A stretch of 9,474 nt of DNA from an uncultured Spartobacteria bacterium. Its GTDB lineage: Bacteria; Verrucomicrobiota; Verrucomicrobiia; Chthoniobacterales; UBA6821. The translations under genes were made by a program, and so were the position numbers. Positions 6,360 to 9,474 of this stretch are shown here, piece by piece (the first letter of the stretch is position 1; the number at the start of each line of letters is the position of its first letter). Below the pieces are notes generated by a model. It was not told the DNA's origin. It searched no databases and was given only the letters and a program-made list of their open reading frames with translations. The DNA lies in NCBI GenBank assembly GCA_903831635.1, contig CAIKYN010000125.1, forward strand, positions 1 to 9,474, in the 5' to 3' direction.

Positions 6360-7634
6360 ATGCCCTTTTTTACCTACAAAGCCCGTGATGCCTCCGGACG
6401 TTCCGAGAATGGTCGCATCGAGGCGATTTCAGGATCGGATGCCTATCGCAAGCTGCGCGAGAGGGGAATGCAACCGAGCAGTGTTGCGGAGGAGGGAGCG
6501 GCACCTACTGGGAAAAAATCACTCTTTGCTTCCTTGTCTTCCGCTGCTGCAAAAACGAAAGCCGGAGAGGTCCCTTCGGCTGAAAATCTCCCGAAGTTGA
6601 CCACGCCTCAACTGCTCTTCTTTACCGAGGAGTTGGCGGAACTCCTGGAGGCGGGTCTTCAACTCGAGGGTGCTCTCAAGGTGATCGAACAACGCCAGGA
6701 AAAATCACCGGTCAAGGTCGTGGCGGCCCACCTGCGGCAGTTGGTTCGCGAGGGTGTCGGCTTTTCAAAGGCCCTGCGTGGCTGCGGCAAATCGTTTGAC
6801 CCTCTCTATTGCAACCTAGTGGCTGCCGGAGAGGCGGGAGGCGTTCTGCCGCAGATCCTGAAGCGCCAGTGCGCGCACCTCGAAATGGTTGGTGAGTTGG
6901 GTAAAAAAGTGACCTCGGCACTGGTTTACCCTGCGATCGTCTTTTCCTCGGCAATCCTGCTGATGTTCATCTTCCTGACATTTCTTGTTCCTCAGCTTTC
7001 GGTCCTGCTAGGCAAATCGGGGCAGAAACTTCCTGCCATCACGCAGGCTCTGATCACGACCAGTCTTTTCTGTGCTCATTGGTGGTGGGCGATCGCAGCC
7101 TTCATCGGCGCCCTTATCATGGGCGCGCGCATGGCGATCGCGACCCCCGCTGGGCGAGCTTGGTGGCACCGCGCCCAACTCGATGTTCCAGTGGTAGGCC
7201 CGGTGCTCAAGGCCCGCTTTTATGCCGAGTTGATGCAGAACCTCTCCACGCTTGTCTCCAACGGGGTGACCATGCTTTCCGCCATGGATCTGATGCGTGC
7301 GGCCACGGGGAATGTTTATCTTAAAGGATTGCTGGAGAAGGTTGCGGATATGGTACGTGAAGGCAGCTCTCTTGCTTCGGCAATGCGACGCACGGGATTC
7401 TTTCCTCCCGTGCTGCTCGATATTCTCGCCGTGGGCGAGCAGACGGGGGATCTCGCTGGCTCGCTAGCTCGAGCCGCGAAACGCTATGATCGAGAATTGA
7501 CCTCCCGAATCCAGCATCTCACCACACTGATCCAGCCTGCAGTGATCCTGATCGTTGCACTTTTTGTCGGGGTGGTCGCCTATTCCATGATCTCAGGCAT
7601 TCTCTCTAGCGTAAATGCGCTGAAGGCGCACTAA
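6360..7634 (+). CDS. GspF/PilC-family inner-membrane protein (type II secretion / type IV pilus)
   Basis: 424 residues, close to the usual length of about 400. Family role: polytopic platform protein of the inner membrane that couples the cytoplasmic ATPase to pseudopilus or pilus assembly. The N-terminus MPFFTYKARDASGRSENGRI matches the typical family opening and fixes the start at 6360, although the frame stays open further upstream and no Shine-Dalgarno is evident. Two T2SF domains are visible, about 84-207 and 288-410, each with the characteristic Gly-Glu motif: VAAGEAGGVLPQIL (154-167) and LAVGEQTGDLAGSL (356-369). Membrane helices lie near 190-214 (ending in the typical FLVPQL), 239-261 and 391-414. 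It follows the two exported paralogues by 79 bases and is the only recognisable secretion or pilus core gene here. GspE/PilB ATPase, secretin and pseudopilin genes are absent from the window. GspF and PilC cannot be told apart by sequence alone. Confidence 0.93.
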   Translation: MPFFTYKARDASGRSENGRIEAISGSDAYRKLRERGMQPSSVAEEGAAPTGKKSLFASLSSAAAKTKAGEVPSAENLPKLTTPQLLFFTEELAELLEAGLQLEGALKVIEQRQEKSPVKVVAAHLRQLVREGVGFSKALRGCGKSFDPLYCNLVAAGEAGGVLPQILKRQCAHLEMVGELGKKVTSALVYPAIVFSSAILLMFIFLTFLVPQLSVLLGKSGQKLPAITQALITTSLFCAHWWWAIAAFIGALIMGARMAIATPAGRAWWHRAQLDVPVVGPVLKARFYAELMQNLSTLVSNGVTMLSAMDLMRAATGNVYLKGLLEKVADMVREGSSLASAMRRTGFFPPVLLDILAVGEQTGDLAGSLARAAKRYDRELTSRIQHLTTLIQPAVILIVALFVGVVAYSMISGILSSVNALKAH

Positions 7635-7660
7635 GGGGAGAGGGGATTCTTTACTCCCAC

Positions 7661-8746
7661 CTACTCCCAATTCGAGTAAGGCTCAATCTCTCTCGCTGCG
7701 CCATTCCCCTTCACGAATGCATTTCGCGCATCCTTATTTTCAAAGACGTAGAGAGCATATCCCCCGAATCCCCCGCCAGAGTATTTGCGCCCGAGAGAGC
7801 CGGTAGCTTCGGGAAGGGGATTCATTCCCTCCGCGAGTTGAATCGCATAGGACGCGGTGATTCCTTGGGCGAGAATCTTTATATCTCCTTTGATGACCCC
7901 TTCGCGAGCGATATGGCTAGCGGCTTCGATTGCCGCATAGTCGCGGAGTTGGTCAACCATACCGGGAGTGTCGTGAGAGATGCCTGTCCACCAGAGTGCC
8001 ATATGTCCTTGGAGCATGGAGCCATCGGTTTTGAGCTCCAGCGAGGGATTGGCCCCGCTACGCCAGACACAGAGACCGGTTTCGCGGATCACGGCTGGAT
8101 CCTGCCATCCAACACCAAGACCTAGCTCATCGTCGACCCCCGTATTGCCGTTAAGAAGTGACCAGGCACCGCTGCCCCCGAGTCCAGCGTTCCGCTCATA
8201 GCTCCAGTCTCGCAGGGAGACCCTCGGTTGGATGGCGCAATTCACGATGAAGCCGCCGGGTCGCGCATGGCGCGGGACATCCAGCCACCCGCCGGCGAAA
8301 TCAACGCGAAGCGGGGCATCCTTCGGGGCCCTGATCCACTTCACCAGTTGAGAGGTCGAGACCGGCTCATATTTTGGAGGCGTCTTTGGGAGAACGACAT
8401 ATTCGGCGCCGATCTCTGCACAGAGCGCGCGTTTCTTGTCGCCATACTGGTCATCCTCGGTGACAGCCAGAACATCAGGACGAAGTCGGCGAAAATCCTC
8501 TAGGAAATCGAGACCATGCTCCGTGCCGGTTCCGATCACCACCTGATCCACCATGTTCAGGGCTTCAAGGATCCCTTTCTTATGCTCGTCTGGGAGCGAA
8601 GAGCGCCTTTGCTTGTGCGTCCAGAGCACATCGCTTGAGGCAAAGGAGACGGTGAGAAAATCACCCAACTCCTTCGCCTCCCTGAAAAACTGCACATGAC
8701 CGGCGTGGATGATGTCGTAGCAACCGGAGACGAAGATGTGACGCAT
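7661..8746 (-). CDS. bifunctional fusion: cytidylyltransferase-fold domain + GHMP-type sugar kinase
   Basis: 361 residues from the ATG at 8746. Domain 1 (about 1-138) is a HIGH-family nucleotidyltransferase like the C-terminal half of HldE/RfaE or TagD: FVSGCYDIIHAGHVQFFREA (5-24, with H14xxH17), VDQVVIG (66-72), LRPDVLAVTEDD (88-99) and VSTSQLVKWI (129-138). Domain 2 follows with almost no linker and has the three GHMP motifs: APLRVDFAGGWLDVP (144-158), NAGLGGSGAWSLLNG (186-200, ATP loop) and GRKYSGGGFGGYALYVF (319-335), plus GWQDP (213-217) and WWTGISHD (252-259), as in HddA-like kinases. A combined sugar kinase and sugar-phosphate nucleotidyltransferase is the likely role, analogous to HldE or FKP; the sugar is unknown. 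The kinase domain is short, with only about 30 residues between motifs 1 and 2. The frame extends to a TTG at 8782, but the ATG directly precedes the first conserved strand. It converges with the GspF/PilC gene (26-base gap). Confidence 0.88.
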   Translation of the reverse strand: MRHIFVSGCYDIIHAGHVQFFREAKELGDFLTVSFASSDVLWTHKQRRSSLPDEHKKGILEALNMVDQVVIGTGTEHGLDFLEDFRRLRPDVLAVTEDDQYGDKKRALCAEIGAEYVVLPKTPPKYEPVSTSQLVKWIRAPKDAPLRVDFAGGWLDVPRHARPGGFIVNCAIQPRVSLRDWSYERNAGLGGSGAWSLLNGNTGVDDELGLGVGWQDPAVIRETGLCVWRSGANPSLELKTDGSMLQGHMALWWTGISHDTPGMVDQLRDYAAIEAASHIAREGVIKGDIKILAQGITASYAIQLAEGMNPLPEATGSLGRKYSGGGFGGYALYVFENKDARNAFVKGNGAAREIEPYSNWE

Positions 8747-8901
8747 TCCATAAACAATGCCCTTGGAAGATTCTTGTGACAAGCATCGGATAATTGAAGA
8801 AGCAATCTGCGCTCAGGCTTTTGATGCTGAAAAAGGGTTTGCACGGTGATGACATTCCGAGTTTTCCTCATGACTTAACCAACCCCCCTGACTCACGAAC
8901 C
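8747..8901. promoter_or_regulatory. divergent intergenic region with a short palindrome
   Basis: These 155 bases lie between the divergent fusion-enzyme and porin genes and should hold both promoters. CTTGTGACAAG (8773-8783) is a perfect 5-1-5 palindrome. Read leftward it includes TTGTCA, a 5/6 match to a -35 box, but the sequence 17 bases on (CATTGT) is a poor -10. No convincing promoter was found for the porin. The AACCCCCCTG at 8881-8890 just upstream of the porin ATG gives no Shine-Dalgarno. Confidence 0.35.
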
Positions 8902-9474
8902 ATGATGCTTCCACTTCTTCTCGCAGCCTCGCTGATCACGACCAACGAGGTTCCCGGTATGGCTACCGTCCACATTCCTATGCCGGCCATGATCACTCCG
9001 AATGAGGAACTACGCTTCAATATTCCCTACCAAATTCCAGAGCTCAATTGGGATATGCAGCGTTTCTGGGAGCCATACGAGACCCAGCGTGACAATACCA
9101 AGAGCTGGCTCAAGTCCGATTATGCCACGATGAACTGGTTCGGACTCCGTGACACGCTGGCAAGTCACGGTATGGATGCCTCCGTGTCCTATACCGCGAA
9201 TCTTGCCGGCAATCCGGTCGGGGGAAAAAGTGCCGGATTCACCTATTGTGACAACTTTACCGTCGATCTCGAGTTTCAGTCCAAGCCGTTGTTCGGCTAC
9301 GACGGCGGTACGCTGAGCGTCATCGGACTGGAGCGTAATGGAAACAATCTCTCCGCCCAGCACGTTGGCAACCAGTTCACTGTGCAGCAGGTCTACGGCG
9401 GCACGGGATTCATTTTTTATGGCCTGGCTTACAACCAGCGCTTCGACGACGACAAAATCAGCTTCAAATTCGGG
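8902..9474 (+). CDS. OprB-like carbohydrate-selective porin, 5' part (runs off the window)
   Basis: 191 codons are visible with no stop before the right edge, so the gene is partial. The sequence shows the OprB-family opening: WFGLRDTLASHGMDASVSYT (79-98), NPVGG (104-108), FDDDKISFKFG (181-191) and strand-like segments rich in aromatic and Gly residues (YDGGTLSVIGLERNG, VQQVYGGTGFIFYGLAYNQ). The family forms outer-membrane beta-barrels that take up sugars. A short hydrophobic stretch (MLPLLLAASLI) ending near GMA (19-21) could be a signal peptide, but it lacks the usual basic n-region. ATG codons at 8902 and 8905 are adjacent. The frame is also open upstream to an ATG at 8824 giving a start MLKKG, which would bury the hydrophobic segment about 28 residues in. 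I kept 8902. Confidence 0.82.
   Translation, partial: MMLPLLLAASLITTNEVPGMATVHIPMPAMITPNEELRFNIPYQIPELNWDMQRFWEPYETQRDNTKSWLKSDYATMNWFGLRDTLASHGMDASVSYTANLAGNPVGGKSAGFTYCDNFTVDLEFQSKPLFGYDGGTLSVIGLERNGNNLSAQHVGNQFTVQQVYGGTGFIFYGLAYNQRFDDDKISFKFG

Noticed and set aside
7635..7660. Possible terminator between the convergent GspF/PilC and fusion-enzyme genes
   Set aside because: The G-rich and C-rich runs (GGGGAG, CTCCC) pair only over 4-5 bases and no T-tract follows, so no stable hairpin can be claimed.
8747..8782. TTG start 12 codons upstream for the fusion enzyme
   Set aside because: It has no Shine-Dalgarno, and the ATG at 8746 directly precedes the first conserved strand of the nucleotidyltransferase domain.
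9010..9363. 117-codon open frame on the - strand
   Set aside because: It is antisense to the OprB-like porin, which shows family motifs in the + frame.

Overview
The window reads as a chromosomal segment of a Gram-negative bacterium. The signs are two proteins with export signals in an operon with a GspF/PilC-type inner-membrane protein, and the start of an OprB-type outer-membrane porin at the right edge. The gene content (DUF3431 protein, OprB porin, isolated GspF/PilC beside large secreted repeat proteins, weak Shine-Dalgarno sites) looks like the Verrucomicrobiota/PVC group. That placement is an impression from family recognition, not a computed result. No tRNA, rRNA, CRISPR array, insertion sequence or phage gene was seen.

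Layout, left to right. At 23-196 (+) is a 57-residue basic protein of unknown function, followed by a strong two-part inverted repeat at 224-254. At 310-1059 (-) is a sugar-phosphate nucleotidyltransferase of the RmlA/GlmU-N fold. Divergent from it, a rightward block of five genes starts at 1124: a DUF3431 protein, a small single-pass membrane protein, two large exported helical proteins that are paralogues of each other, and a GspF/PilC-family protein ending at 7634. At 7661-8746 (-) is a fusion of a HIGH-motif cytidylyltransferase-fold domain and a compact GHMP-type sugar kinase. From 8902 to the right edge (+) is the first 191 codons of an OprB-like carbohydrate-selective porin.

How the parts may work together. 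The three genes from about 1927 to 6280 are tightly packed (an ATGA overlap, then a 17-base gap) and lead into the GspF/PilC gene after 79 bases. This suggests an envelope-spanning machine related to type II secretion or type IV pili, with two periplasmic scaffold-like paralogues. No ATPase (GspE/PilB), secretin or pseudopilin lies in the window, so the rest of the machine must be elsewhere. The two leftward genes flanking the block both look like nucleotide-sugar activation enzymes. One is a stand-alone nucleotidyltransferase; the other combines a sugar kinase and a nucleotidyltransferase in one chain, as in HldE or FKP but with a different domain pairing. They may supply activated sugars for a surface glycan.

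The most notable items are the nucleotidyltransferase-GHMP kinase fusion with a shortened kinase region, and the tandem paralogous exported proteins, one carrying a Gly/Asn-rich insertion, coupled to an orphan GspF/PilC gene.
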